Below, piece by piece: positions 34,183-43,599 of a DNA stretch of 64,000 bases (positions within the stretch are counted from its first letter, which is position 1; every line of letters begins with the position of its first letter). The notes beneath the pieces are model-generated. The model searched no databases. It had not been told where the DNA came from and saw only the letters and a program-made list of their open reading frames with translations. Source of the stretch: Planococcus salinarum (lineage in GTDB: Bacteria > Bacillota > Bacilli > Bacillales_A > Planococcaceae); contig NZ_ML660049.1 of the NCBI RefSeq assembly GCF_007004625.1, positions 40,017 to 104,016 of the forward strand. The letters run 5' to 3'. A program made the translations under genes and the position numbers.

Positions 34183-37100
34183 CGTTACCTGGACCGATGA
34201 ACAGTGGCTGGCGATATGGGCAAAAGGACAGGATATGCTGGTCTCGGCGGCAGCCGGTTCCGGCAAGACGGCTGTCCTGGTAAACCGCATGATTGAAAAG
34301 GTGCTCGATGAAAAGGATCCCGTTTCGGTTGATGAGCTGCTGGTTGTGACTTTCACCAATGCTTCCGCTGCCGAAATGCGTCACCGTATGGCAAAAGCGT
34401 TGGAAAAGGCGGTAGCCCTAAATCCGGAATCAAAACATTTGAGGCAGCAATTGCGGCTGATCAACAAAGCCCAGATTTCCACATTGCATTCATTCTGCCT
34501 GTCCGTAGTGAAACAATACGCTTACCTAATTGAAATCGATCCGGGCTTCCGGATTGCCGGCGAGACCGAAGCGGCGCTGCTCCGGGACGATGTGCTCGAA
34601 GCCGTGCTGGAAACCGCCTATGAAGGAGAACATGCCGAGGCGGTCTATCGCCTCGCCGACAGCTTTACTTCTGACCGCAGCGATCAGGCGATGGAGGTGC
34701 TGGTCAGCAAATTATACGATTATTCGCGTGTCCACCCGAATCCGGAGCACTGGTTGCAGCAAGTTCCTTCCCTTTATAATGTACCTGCGGAAATGACGAT
34801 CGATGATTTGCCATTTATCGGCGATTTAAAAATGACAATCCGCCATGCCTTTGAAGAAGCGGTGCAGCTGACGCTGGACGGTAGAGACATTGCCCAGCAG
34901 CCGGACGGACCGGCAATTTTGGACGATACTTTCCAAATGGACGCGGAGTTGATCCAGTCGGCGATAGCCGCACTTGACCATTCGTGGAACAGTGCTTATG
35001 AATTGCTGCAGAAATTCTTCTGGCCAAAAGCCGGAAGCGTCAAGAAAGACTCGTGCGATCCGGTTTTGGCAGATGAAGCGAAAGCATTGCGCAATGAAAC
35101 CAAAAAGATCGTCAACGGCATCACGGAATCCTATTTCACACGCAAACCGTCCAGATTATTGGATGAAATGCGAGAAATGGCGCCATTGATGGAGACGTTG
35201 GTCGAGTTGACCAATCGTTTTGCCGGGCAGTACAAGGCGCTGAAAGTGGACAAGGCCCTCGTGGACTTTTCGGATCTGGAACATTACGCGCTGGAAATCC
35301 TGAGCGAAGACGGGGAGCCCTCGGCCATCGCGCATGAATACCGCAGCCGCTTCAAAGAAATTCTGGTGGATGAATACCAGGATACGAACATGCTGCAGGA
35401 AACGATTTTGAGCCTCGTCAAGTCAGGCGGGGAAACCGACGGCAATCTGTTCATGGTGGGAGATGTAAAACAATCCATCTATCGGTTCCGGCTGGCGGAG
35501 CCGATGCTGTTTCTGGGGAAATATGGCCGATTTACAAAACAGGCGGAAGGCACGGGCATGAGCATAGACCTGAACGCCAATTTCAGAAGCCGCAAGGAAA
35601 TTCTGGATGGAACAAATTACATATTTTCTCAGGTAATGGGTTCCCGGGTCGGCGAAATCGACTACGATGAAGCCGCAGCTCTGAAACACAAAGCCCCGTA
35701 TCCGGACAAGGAGACACCCATCGAACTTGTGCTGATCCATGAGCCGGAAACGGAAGAAGAACAACAGGTGGAGCAGGAGGATCTGGCGAAATCCCAATGG
35801 GAAGCCAGGTTTATTGCACAGAAAATCCATGAATTGATGGAACAGGACACCTATGTGCACGATCCATGGACCAGCGAAAAGCGGCCGCTTGAATACAGGG
35901 ATATTGTTGTGCTGATGCGCTCGATGACCTGGTCGGGGGATTTCGATGATGAATTTAAAATGGCCGGCATCCCGCTGTATACGGAACTTGCGGGCGGCTA
36001 TTTCGATGCGCTGGAAGTGATGATCATGATGAACACGCTGCGCGTCATCGACAATCCATATCAGGATGTGCCGCTTGTTTCCGTGTTGCGTGCACCCTTC
36101 ATCGGCTTACGGGAAAATGAACTGGCAGAAATCCGACTGGCAGCTCCGCAATCGACTTTCTATGATGCAGTGAAAACATTTATCCGGGGCGGCACGGGAA
36201 TCGATCCGAATGCTGCGGAAAAACTGCAGCGTTTTATGCTGCAGCTGGAAGATTGGCGCAACCTTGCCCGACGCGGCTCTCTGGCAGAATTGATCTGGCA
36301 GGTTTATCTCGATACGAATTATTATGAAATGGTCGGTTCGATGTCGAACGGCAAGCAACGGCAGGCCAATCTGCGCGCGCTGCATGACAGGGCGTTGGAA
36401 TACGAGAAGACGTCGTTTCGCGGCTTGTTCCGGTTTCTGCGGTTCATCGACCGTATGCGGGAACGGGGGGACGACCTGGGCACGGCGAGATCGCTCAGTG
36501 AAAAAGAAAACGTCGTCCGTCTGATGACAGTCCATAAATCGAAGGGTCTCGAATTTCCGGTCGTCTTTTTCGCTGGGACAGGGCGCTCTTTCAATGAAAT
36601 GGATTTTCGCAAATCCTATATGTTCGACCAGGACTTCGGGCTGGCCGTTAAAGCGGTCAATCCGGATTCGCGGGTCGAATACACTTCACTGCCGTTTCTG
36701 GCAGTAAAAGAACGAAAGCAACTGCAAATGAAAGCGGAAGAGATGCGGGTCCTTTACGTGGCAATGACCCGTGCCAAGGAGCGGCTGTACCTTACGGCTT
36801 CTGTCAAAGACCCGGAAGCGCTGTTTGAACGATGGAAGACGGCGGCACCAGACGTCCGTCTGCCGGATTTTGTCCGCTCCCGCGCCAAAGGCTATTTGGA
36901 CTGGATAGGGCCTGCGATTGCACGGCACCCGGATGCGGAAGAGTTGATGAACCGGTCCGGAATGCTGCTGCCTCATCGTTCACGATTCCATGTTGAATTG
37001 ATCGAGAGCCAGTCGCTCCTGCCGACGCCGCTCGTACTTGAGGAGTTGGCAGCAGGACAGGGGAATATTGAAGAAATTGAACAAGAAGTAAAAAACAGAT

Positions 37101-37774
37101 TCGATTTTCAGTACCCGCATCAGCAATCCGTTGAAAAACGGTCGAAACAATCGGTTTCGGAGATGAAACGCCTGCAGATGCTGCAGCGGCTGGATGAACC
37201 GGAATCGTTTATCCAAAGCGTCGCTCCTTCGAAAAGGACGCTGCACGACCGACCGGATTTCATGCAGGAGAAACGGCTGGCTGCTTCCGATATCGGGACC
37301 GCCGTGCACTCGCTTATGCAGCATATTCCGCTGGACAGGAAATTGACAGCGGCAGATATCGAAGAACAGATTGAAACGCTGATCGGAATGGAAATTTTAT
37401 CTTCAGAAGAAGGACACGCTATAAACGTTCTTGAAATAGCAGCATTCTATTCGAGTGATCTATTCAGCCGGCTTATGAATGCAAAGCAGATTAAAAGGGA
37501 AGTCCCTTTCACATACGCCAAAGAAGATGCGGATGGGGATCACCAAATCATCCAGGGAATCGTCGATTGCCTGTTCGAAGAAGCTGACGGATGGGTACTT
37601 TTGGATTACAAAACAGACAGTCTTTACGGAATCAGCAACATTCAGTCAGAAATGGCATCCCGCTACGAAGTTCAATTGGCTGTCTATACAGAGGCAGTGG
37701 AAGCCATTATGCGGGTGCCGATCAAAGAAAAACTGCTGTATCTGTTTGCGGCAGAAAAAGAGATCAGACTTTAG
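34160..37774 (+). CDS. addA: ATP-dependent helicase/nuclease subunit AddA
   Basis: A 1204-residue UvrD/RecB-type 3'-5' helicase with a C-terminal nuclease. It has Walker A in SAAAGSGKTAVLV, motif II LVDEYQDTN, motif VI-like VAMTRAKERLYL, and nuclease motif VLLDYKTDSLY. With AddB it resects ends until a Chi site and loads RecA. AAAGGAG lies 10 bp before ATG 34160. In B. subtilis sbcDC follow; here a DUF418 gene starts 11 bp after the stop. Confidence 0.97.
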   Translation: MIPIKPNNVTWTDEQWLAIWAKGQDMLVSAAAGSGKTAVLVNRMIEKVLDEKDPVSVDELLVVTFTNASAAEMRHRMAKALEKAVALNPESKHLRQQLRLINKAQISTLHSFCLSVVKQYAYLIEIDPGFRIAGETEAALLRDDVLEAVLETAYEGEHAEAVYRLADSFTSDRSDQAMEVLVSKLYDYSRVHPNPEHWLQQVPSLYNVPAEMTIDDLPFIGDLKMTIRHAFEEAVQLTLDGRDIAQQPDGPAILDDTFQMDAELIQSAIAALDHSWNSAYELLQKFFWPKAGSVKKDSCDPVLADEAKALRNETKKIVNGITESYFTRKPSRLLDEMREMAPLMETLVELTNRFAGQYKALKVDKALVDFSDLEHYALEILSEDGEPSAIAHEYRSRFKEILVDEYQDTNMLQETILSLVKSGGETDGNLFMVGDVKQSIYRFRLAEPMLFLGKYGRFTKQAEGTGMSIDLNANFRSRKEILDGTNYIFSQVMGSRVGEIDYDEAAALKHKAPYPDKETPIELVLIHEPETEEEQQVEQEDLAKSQWEARFIAQKIHELMEQDTYVHDPWTSEKRPLEYRDIVVLMRSMTWSGDFDDEFKMAGIPLYTELAGGYFDALEVMIMMNTLRVIDNPYQDVPLVSVLRAPFIGLRENELAEIRLAAPQSTFYDAVKTFIRGGTGIDPNAAEKLQRFMLQLEDWRNLARRGSLAELIWQVYLDTNYYEMVGSMSNGKQRQANLRALHDRALEYEKTSFRGLFRFLRFIDRMRERGDDLGTARSLSEKENVVRLMTVHKSKGLEFPVVFFAGTGRSFNEMDFRKSYMFDQDFGLAVKAVNPDSRVEYTSLPFLAVKERKQLQMKAEEMRVLYVAMTRAKERLYLTASVKDPEALFERWKTAAPDVRLPDFVRSRAKGYLDWIGPAIARHPDAEELMNRSGMLLPHRSRFHVELIESQSLLPTPLVLEELAAGQGNIEEIEQEVKNRFDFQYPHQQSVEKRSKQSVSEMKRLQMLQRLDEPESFIQSVAPSKRTLHDRPDFMQEKRLAASDIGTAVHSLMQHIPLDRKLTAADIEEQIETLIGMEILSSEEGHAINVLEIAAFYSSDLFSRLMNAKQIKREVPFTYAKEDADGDHQIIQGIVDCLFEEADGWVLLDYKTDSLYGISNIQSEMASRYEVQLAVYTEAVEAIMRVPIKEKLLYLFAAEKEIRL

Positions 37775-37785
37775 GGGGAATTGGA

Positions 37786-38964
37786 GTGAGATTAGAACCG
37801 GTGTCATTGGATGAACGGGTGGAATCGATCGATATTATGAGGGGCTTTGCATTACTCGGCATCCTTCTCATTAATATGCTGGCCTTCCATTCCCCGTTTT
37901 CCTATATAGATCCGTATACATGGTTTGATGGACCGGGAGATCAGGCGACATTCGCGTTTCTTGATATTTTCATTCAGGCAAGCTTTTATCCTTTATTCGC
38001 CATGCTGTTTGGTTATGGTTTGGGCATCCAATTTCTAAGAGCGGAGGCACGCAACAAATCTTTTGCCCCAATGGCTGTAAAAAGGCTGGCAGTGCTGCTC
38101 GTGTTTGGTATCCTTCACGCGTTTCTTATCTGGTTCGGGGACATCCTGATCACTTATGCGATTATGGGTTTTTTGCTGATCGGCATGATGCGCCTTGAGT
38201 CCAAATGGCTGCTGCGTCTGGGATTGCTTATTTATGCAATTCCGCAAGCGTTATTGCTGATGATCCTGTTCGCAGCAGTGGCAGCGGATTCAAGCTTCTA
38301 TACAGGAATCCAGGAAGTCCAGGACTCCATTGCTGCATACGGAGGCGGCACATTTGCTGAAATTTTCCGGCAGCGTTTTGATGACTGGATGTATGGCAAT
38401 AATGCGCTTAATTACATTGTGCTTACCGTTACCATTCTACCCTTCACCATGATCGGTGCAGCAGCTGCCAAATGGCGGCTGATAGAACGTGCCGATGAAT
38501 TGAAGAAGTTGTGGATCGGGCTGGCGGTGGGCGGATTTGCACTGGGCCTGCTGCTGAAACTTATGCCATATATTATCGAACCCAATATCGCCATAACCTT
38601 TCTGCAGGACATTTTCGGAGGACCTCTGCTGGCAGTCGCTTATGCTGCGATTATTGCTTTAATCACCCGGCACGGTTCTGTGCCCCTGCTTCTGCGTCCG
38701 CTGGTTAAAGCCGGAAGAATGTCCTTGACTATCTATATCACCCAATCCCTGATAGCGACAACGATATTTTATTCGTATGGCTTAGGGCTTTACGGGCAGG
38801 TCAACCTTTTGACGGGCACCCTGCTTGGACTTGGCATTTTTGCTGTCCAATTGATTTTTGCCGAAATCTGGCTGTCGAAATTCAGCCAGGGTCCACTGGA
38901 AATGATTTGGAGAAAGCTTACTTATGGATTAAATTTCAAAAAAACAAACAAATCGAATTATTAA
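37786..38964 (+). CDS. DUF418 family polytopic membrane protein (YeiB-like)
   Basis: A 392-residue membrane protein with about nine or ten spans. The N-terminal IDIMRGFALLGILLINMLAF and the C-terminal PLVKAGRMSLTIYITQSLIATTIFY signatures define the DUF418/YeiB family, which is distantly related to acyltransferase-3 proteins. Its function is unknown. The GTG at 37786 is chosen for the GGGG site upstream and because residues before it read through addA. The tight spacing suggests co-transcription with addBA. Confidence 0.87.
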   Translation: MRLEPVSLDERVESIDIMRGFALLGILLINMLAFHSPFSYIDPYTWFDGPGDQATFAFLDIFIQASFYPLFAMLFGYGLGIQFLRAEARNKSFAPMAVKRLAVLLVFGILHAFLIWFGDILITYAIMGFLLIGMMRLESKWLLRLGLLIYAIPQALLLMILFAAVAADSSFYTGIQEVQDSIAAYGGGTFAEIFRQRFDDWMYGNNALNYIVLTVTILPFTMIGAAAAKWRLIERADELKKLWIGLAVGGFALGLLLKLMPYIIEPNIAITFLQDIFGGPLLAVAYAAIIALITRHGSVPLLLRPLVKAGRMSLTIYITQSLIATTIFYSYGLGLYGQVNLLTGTLLGLGIFAVQLIFAEIWLSKFSQGPLEMIWRKLTYGLNFKKTNKSNY

Positions 38965-39007
38965 TGTGTATAATTAATGGAACCAAAGAAAAGGAGTGTT
39001 TAATAAA

Positions 39008-39907
39008 ATGAAGCTGTTATCATTTCGTTATGAAGGAAAAGAAGCATTCGGACCGAAAGTGAAAAAAGAAGAAGCCGTTTGGGATGTTTTGAAGATCCAA
39101 CGTGAATTAGAAGTTCTTCCGTCTTTTCCGGCACAGCTGATTGAAGGAATATCGCAGGGCGTCGAATTCGTGGAGCAAATCCGCAAACTGGCGGATGCAG
39201 CAACAAATTCGGATAATCCAGCTGATTTCAAGCATTCTTTTTCAGATATCGAGTGGCTTGCACCAGTTCCAAGAACACCGAAAAATATTTTAGGCGTCGG
39301 CAGGAACTATTCTGAGCATGCCAAAGAAATGGGCGGAGACGGCGCCGGCGAACTCGTTGTATTTACAAAATCCCCGGCAACAATTGCGGCTGACCATGAA
39401 ACAGTTCCCGTACACAGCAATTTGACGGAGGCCTATGATTACGAAGGGGAGCTTGCTATTGTCATCGGTAAAGGCGGCAGTTCAATTCCGAAGCAGATGG
39501 CTTATGACCACGTTTTTGGTTATACAATCGCCAATGACCTGACCGCACGGGACCTGCAATCCAAGCATCAGCAATATTTCCTTGGCAAAAGTCTGGTGAA
39601 ATCCTGTCCGATGGGCCCTTATATCGTAACGAAAGATGAAATTCCACAATCGCAAAATCTGTCGATTGTTACAAAAGTGAATGAAGAAATCCGCCAAAAC
39701 GGCAATACAAAAGATATGATCCGCCGAGTGGATGACATTATTTCGGAAATATCGAAATATACGCCGCTTGAACCGGGTGATGTCATTTTAACGGGGACAC
39801 CTGCAGGCGTCGGAAAAGGATTTACTCCACCGAAATTCCTGAAAGCGGGCGACACGGTCAAAATTTCAATCGAATCCATCGGAACCCTCGTCACACATTT
39901 GTCATAG
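39008..39907 (+). CDS. yisK: Fumarylacetoacetate hydrolase family protein (YisK-like)
   Basis: A 299-residue FAH-family protein. The metal-binding catalytic core is visible: ILGVGRNYSEHAKEMG, the YDYEGELAIVIGKGG carboxylates, the NDLTARDLQ segment, and the GTPAGVG motif. Family members are hydrolases or decarboxylases of beta-keto acids; B. subtilis YisK acts on oxaloacetate as I recall. ATG 39008 is favoured over GTG 38996, which overlaps the AAAGGAG site. yisL follows, as in B. subtilis. Confidence 0.87.
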   Translation: MKLLSFRYEGKEAFGPKVKKEEAVWDVLKIQRELEVLPSFPAQLIEGISQGVEFVEQIRKLADAATNSDNPADFKHSFSDIEWLAPVPRTPKNILGVGRNYSEHAKEMGGDGAGELVVFTKSPATIAADHETVPVHSNLTEAYDYEGELAIVIGKGGSSIPKQMAYDHVFGYTIANDLTARDLQSKHQQYFLGKSLVKSCPMGPYIVTKDEIPQSQNLSIVTKVNEEIRQNGNTKDMIRRVDDIISEISKYTPLEPGDVILTGTPAGVGKGFTPPKFLKAGDTVKISIESIGTLVTHLS

Positions 39908-39976
39908 ACCATGACTGCTGACACAGCATTAAGTTATGGTAGACTATAGGAGAACTATATTAAATGAGGTGACGAT

Positions 39977-40351
39977 TTGGATTTTTTAACTGACACTACG
40001 CATTTGCACATCACGACCTGGGTCATTGCCCTTGTGCTGTTTTTGGCAGCGGCATTCATGGACCCGGCAAGCAAGGGACGCAAGATTGTACACATGACCC
40101 TGCGGTTGTTCTACATCCTGGTCATCATTACCGGCTTGACATTATTCATCGCTCATTCTTCTTTCGATGCAATGGAATACGGACTGAAGTTCCTGTTCGG
40201 CCTGTTGACCATTGGAATGATGGAAATGATATTGGTACGGGGCAAGAAGCAGAAGTCAGTCACTTTGTTCTGGATTCTGTTTGCAGTATTCCTGGTGGCG
40301 ACAATGTTCTACGGCTTTAAATTGCCGATCGGTTTCAACTTCTTGGCTTAA
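39977..40351 (+). CDS. yisL: YisL family membrane protein (UPF0344)
   Basis: A 124-residue protein with four membrane spans (ITTWVIALVLFLAAAFM, LRLFYILVIITGLTLFI, LKFLFGLLTIGMMEMIL, VTLFWILFAVFLVATMF). It matches the UPF0344/YisL family by length and by yisK adjacency. Its function is unknown. It uses a TTG start with GAGGTG 4-5 bp upstream. Confidence 0.88.
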   Translation: MDFLTDTTHLHITTWVIALVLFLAAAFMDPASKGRKIVHMTLRLFYILVIITGLTLFIAHSSFDAMEYGLKFLFGLLTIGMMEMILVRGKKQKSVTLFWILFAVFLVATMFYGFKLPIGFNFLA

Positions 40352-40361
40352 TACCAGAAAA

Positions 40362-40392
40362 ACGGGTGTCCATTGGGCACTCGTCTTTTTTA
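40362..40392 (+). terminator. Terminator of yisL
   Basis: ACGGGTGTCC and GGCACTCGT arms (one G-U and one mismatch) around ATTG, followed by T6. Confidence 0.7.
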
Positions 40393-40399
40393 TTGTTCT

Positions 40400-40580
40400 T
40401 TTCCTTGTCCAGACTCCAGCGGCCCAGCTCTACGGGTCATAAGCCGGCTCAGCTGCGTGGCAAAAACCGCCACTTCGCTGCTCCGTCTAACCCCTTATTG
40501 CTCCTGCATCGCTGCGCTAGCTTCGTCGCAAAGAGATGGACCAAATTCCATTTGGTCCATCTCTTCGCTGCCGCTTTTCT
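40400..40580 (-). repeat. Dispersed repeat R1, copy 3
   Basis: It contains the TGTCCAGACTCCAGCGG, GGGTCATAAGCC and CAGCTGCGTGGC/GCCACTTCGCTG modules and a perfect 14-bp stem GAGATGGACCAAAT/ATTTGGTCCATCTC (40533-40563). This copy does not abut a minus-strand gene. It fills the yisL to 40715 gap. Confidence 0.82.
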
Positions 40581-40714
40581 ATTGCATTCACAGTTTAGAC
40601 GAAACTCGCAGCCCGCATCGCAAATTTCCTTCATTTTAAATAGCAGGCGGGTCGGGAGTTTGTTAAAATAGACCGAGTGGAAAGCAATAAACCTCATTGA
40701 AGGAGGGCATAGGA

Positions 40715-42184
40715 TTGAAAGTTAAATGGATTTCCGGCATCTTGAGCGGCATGCTGCTGCTGAGTCTGAGCGCTCCAGCATCAGCCGAAGAAGCGAAAGA
40801 GTTGAAAGATGAAAGCATATACGATGTACTGGTTGACCGGTACTTCAATAAGCAGATCGAAAATGATTATGAAGTAACTGCAACAGATCCGGCAGAGTTT
40901 AACGGCGGGGATTTTGCTGGATTGGCCGATCAGATCATGCACATTAAGGATATGGGCTTTACGGTGCTGTCGATAGGACCGGTATTCGCAAGTGCTACAT
41001 ATGACGGCAGGGAAGTAATGGATTACAGCCAATTGGAGAGGCATTACGGGACACAAGAGGATTTCAATAATCTATTGGATACAGTTCACGACAACGATAT
41101 GAAACTGATGATCGATATTCCAACACAATCCTTAAGCAGCCAGCATTTCTGGGTAAATGACCATCCAGACTGGTTTACTGAAAATGCTGACGGTACATTC
41201 GCATTGGATACTTCAAACCCTGACGCACAGTCAGCGTTGATCGAATTTGCCAGCGGTTTTGTCCAGCAATATGAAGTCGATGGGTTGAGGCTCCAGGAAA
41301 CAGAGAAGCTGGATCCGGGCTTCATCACTGACTTTTCAGACGCCATCAAAGAAATAAGAGATATTTACCTCATCAGTGATGCGGAAATGGAGCCGGTTGA
41401 TGGACTCGACGCGGTTGTGCTTCCGGGTGTCGAAGAAACTTTGCGGAACAGCTATAAAAATTTCGACCAGGATACATCGGGCCTGCCCGAGTTGATGGAA
41501 AATGCAGAAGGAAAGCTGATACAGGCAGATTCTCTGCGCGGGTCCCGGGTGACTTCCGATATAGTTGAAGTGAATGGTTTTCCCCCGACACGCATGCGTC
41601 TATTGTTCACCCAACTATTGACAATGCCTGGAATTCCAGTCGTTCAATATGGTTCGGAAATCGCCATGAATGGAGAACAGCTGCCCGAATCTCATCAATT
41701 ATTGAATATGGCAGTGGAGCAGGAATTGATTGATCACATCAAGAATTTGAATACCTTGCGCAACTCCTCAGCGGCATTGCGTACGGGCGATCTGGAAGTG
41801 ATTCATGAAGAAGATGGCTGGCTGATCTACAAGCGGTCAAATGACGAAGAGACCTGGATCATTGCCATCAATAATTCGTCCAGAACCAGAAATTACACTT
41901 TGCCTGCCGAAGTGGTGGGCAGTGATAAACAGCTTCAAGGCCTGTTCGAAAGTGATGTAGTGCGCCAGGAAACGGATGGCGGTTATAAAATCACATTGGA
42001 CCGTGAAATTGGCGAGACCTTTCATGTGATTGATGAGCGCGGGTTCAATAAAGCATATATAGCCGCTTTGATCGTTCTGTATGTTGTCTTTATGCTTTTC
42101 CTCTGGATAGTTTGGAGAAAAGGGCGTCAGCGGAAAGCGGATGAAGCAGCCAAATCTACAAATGAAACTGAAGACTTAAAATAA
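40715..42184 (+). CDS. Membrane-anchored alpha-amylase-like protein, probably catalytically inactive
   Basis: A 489-residue GH13-like protein. A signal peptide (cut near ASAEEA, residue 25) precedes a TIM barrel (YDVLVDRYFN..NGGDFAGLADQIMHIKDMGFTVLSIGPVF). A C-terminal membrane span (AYIAALIVLYVVFMLFLWIVW) ends in a basic tail. Conserved catalytic regions are altered. Region I reads LMIDIPTQS instead of D..xNH. Region II reads DGLRLQ, with Gln194 where the Asp nucleophile belongs. No NHD motif is seen in region IV. It may have become a binding protein, or be a divergent enzyme. The TTG start follows AAGGAGG by 8 bp. Confidence 0.82.
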   Translation: MKVKWISGILSGMLLLSLSAPASAEEAKELKDESIYDVLVDRYFNKQIENDYEVTATDPAEFNGGDFAGLADQIMHIKDMGFTVLSIGPVFASATYDGREVMDYSQLERHYGTQEDFNNLLDTVHDNDMKLMIDIPTQSLSSQHFWVNDHPDWFTENADGTFALDTSNPDAQSALIEFASGFVQQYEVDGLRLQETEKLDPGFITDFSDAIKEIRDIYLISDAEMEPVDGLDAVVLPGVEETLRNSYKNFDQDTSGLPELMENAEGKLIQADSLRGSRVTSDIVEVNGFPPTRMRLLFTQLLTMPGIPVVQYGSEIAMNGEQLPESHQLLNMAVEQELIDHIKNLNTLRNSSAALRTGDLEVIHEEDGWLIYKRSNDEETWIIAINNSSRTRNYTLPAEVVGSDKQLQGLFESDVVRQETDGGYKITLDREIGETFHVIDERGFNKAYIAALIVLYVVFMLFLWIVWRKGRQRKADEAAKSTNETEDLK

Positions 42185-42211
42185 CTTTCAGGACAATATG
42201 CAACAAAACAA

Positions 42212-42247
42212 AAAGAACCGCCGGAGAAAAATCTCCGGCGGTTCTTT
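42212..42247. terminator. Bidirectional terminator
   Basis: AAAGAACCGCCGGAG and CTCCGGCGGTTCTTT form a 15-bp perfect stem with loop AAAAAT between the convergent amylase-like and cdr genes. Confidence 0.93.
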
Positions 42248-42252
42248 ACTTT

Positions 42253-43584
42253 CTATTTATCCGCTTTATAACCAGCCATATTCACCGGGTCTTTCGGTGA
42301 AGAGTACGGGGGCGCATAGCAAAGTTCAAGCGCTTGCAGATCATCGATAGTCAGGCCTGCATAGATTGCAGTTGCAATTACATCAATGCGTTTATCAACG
42401 CCCTTTGTGCCCAGGCACTGGGCGCCGAAAATTTTTCTGCTGTCAGGATCGTAATGGATTTTCAGCTTCAGCTTTCCATGATCCGGGTAATAGCCGGCAT
42501 TTGAATTGCCGTTATGCACGACAGATACCGATGAAATTTGAAGTGCACGTAGTGTATTTTCGTTCAAACCGGTCATGGCAACCGTCAAACTGAATATTTT
42601 TAATATGGAGGTGCCGAGCAGCCCTTTTTTTGGAATGGCTTCTCCATTGATATGCTTAGCGGCAATATATGCCTGGCGATGTGCCGGCCAGGCAAGGGGA
42701 ACACGTTTCGGTTCACCGGTGACAAGGTCGAAGTTTTCGGATGCATCCCCGATTGCATAGATTGAGGGATCGACGGTCTGCATAAAATCATTTGTCACGA
42801 TTCCGCCGGTTTTGCCGATTTCCAGCCCGGCATCTTTCGCCAGTCCGACATTCGGTGAAAGTCCAATGCTCATGATGATGAAATCGGTCTCCAGCACTTC
42901 GCCGGTGGAGAGGGTTTGGAACTGGTTGTCGATTTTGGTGATATAAGCTTTTGTCCGCAGGTGCACCTCGTTCAGCAACAATTCTTTTTCTATTTCCCGG
43001 GAAATATCTTCGTCCAGGATGGACATGATATAGTCGGATTTATGGACGAGGTGAACATCGATGCCCAGCTCTTTCAAGTTCTCGGCCATTTCGAGTCCGA
43101 TGAAGCCGCCGCCGGAAATCGTGCAGCTTTGCGGCTTGTGCGATTGAATGTAGTCTTTTATGGCCAGCATGTCGTTATAGCTGCGGAGGGTGAAAATATC
43201 TGCAGTATCGCTGTCTTTGATTTCAGGAACGATGGCAGTGCCTCCGGGTGCCAGAATCAGCTTGTCGTAGCTTTCGAAAAACCGTTCGCCGGTATCGAGA
43301 TTTTGGACCTGTATGCTTTTCATTTCGCGGTCAATGCCCATCACTTCATGCTTCAGATGGACTTCGATATTGCGTTTTTCTTTGAATTTTTCAGGGGTTG
43401 CCGCCAACAGGGATTCTTCATCCTCAATGACTTCGCCAATTGCATAAGGCGTACCGCATGCAGCATAGGACATGACAGAATCACGGTCAAATATTTTTAT
43501 CACGGCATCTTTATTGTAGAAACGCAACTGGCCGGCTGCAGTGGCACCGCCGCCAACCGCTCCAACGATAATTATTTTTTCCAT
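42253..43584 (-). CDS. cdr: CoA-disulfide reductase
   Basis: A 443-residue flavoprotein. FAD-binding is by IIIVGAVGGGATAA, with the active-site Cys43 in SYAACGTPYAIG (the SxxxCxxPY hallmark of single-cysteine CoADRs). An NAD(P)H site GGGFIGLEMAENL and the second FAD motif YAIGDASE follow. The C-terminal dimerisation domain ends with catalytic-type tyrosines in CYAPPYSSPKDP. It reduces CoA disulfide in organisms using CoASH as a redox buffer. Persulfide reductase activity is possible, but no rhodanese domain is fused. Confidence 0.9.
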   Translation of the reverse strand: MEKIIIVGAVGGGATAAGQLRFYNKDAVIKIFDRDSVMSYAACGTPYAIGEVIEDEESLLAATPEKFKEKRNIEVHLKHEVMGIDREMKSIQVQNLDTGERFFESYDKLILAPGGTAIVPEIKDSDTADIFTLRSYNDMLAIKDYIQSHKPQSCTISGGGFIGLEMAENLKELGIDVHLVHKSDYIMSILDEDISREIEKELLLNEVHLRTKAYITKIDNQFQTLSTGEVLETDFIIMSIGLSPNVGLAKDAGLEIGKTGGIVTNDFMQTVDPSIYAIGDASENFDLVTGEPKRVPLAWPAHRQAYIAAKHINGEAIPKKGLLGTSILKIFSLTVAMTGLNENTLRALQISSVSVVHNGNSNAGYYPDHGKLKLKIHYDPDSRKIFGAQCLGTKGVDKRIDVIATAIYAGLTIDDLQALELCYAPPYSSPKDPVNMAGYKADK

Positions 43585-43599
43585 AAACTGAGCACCGCC

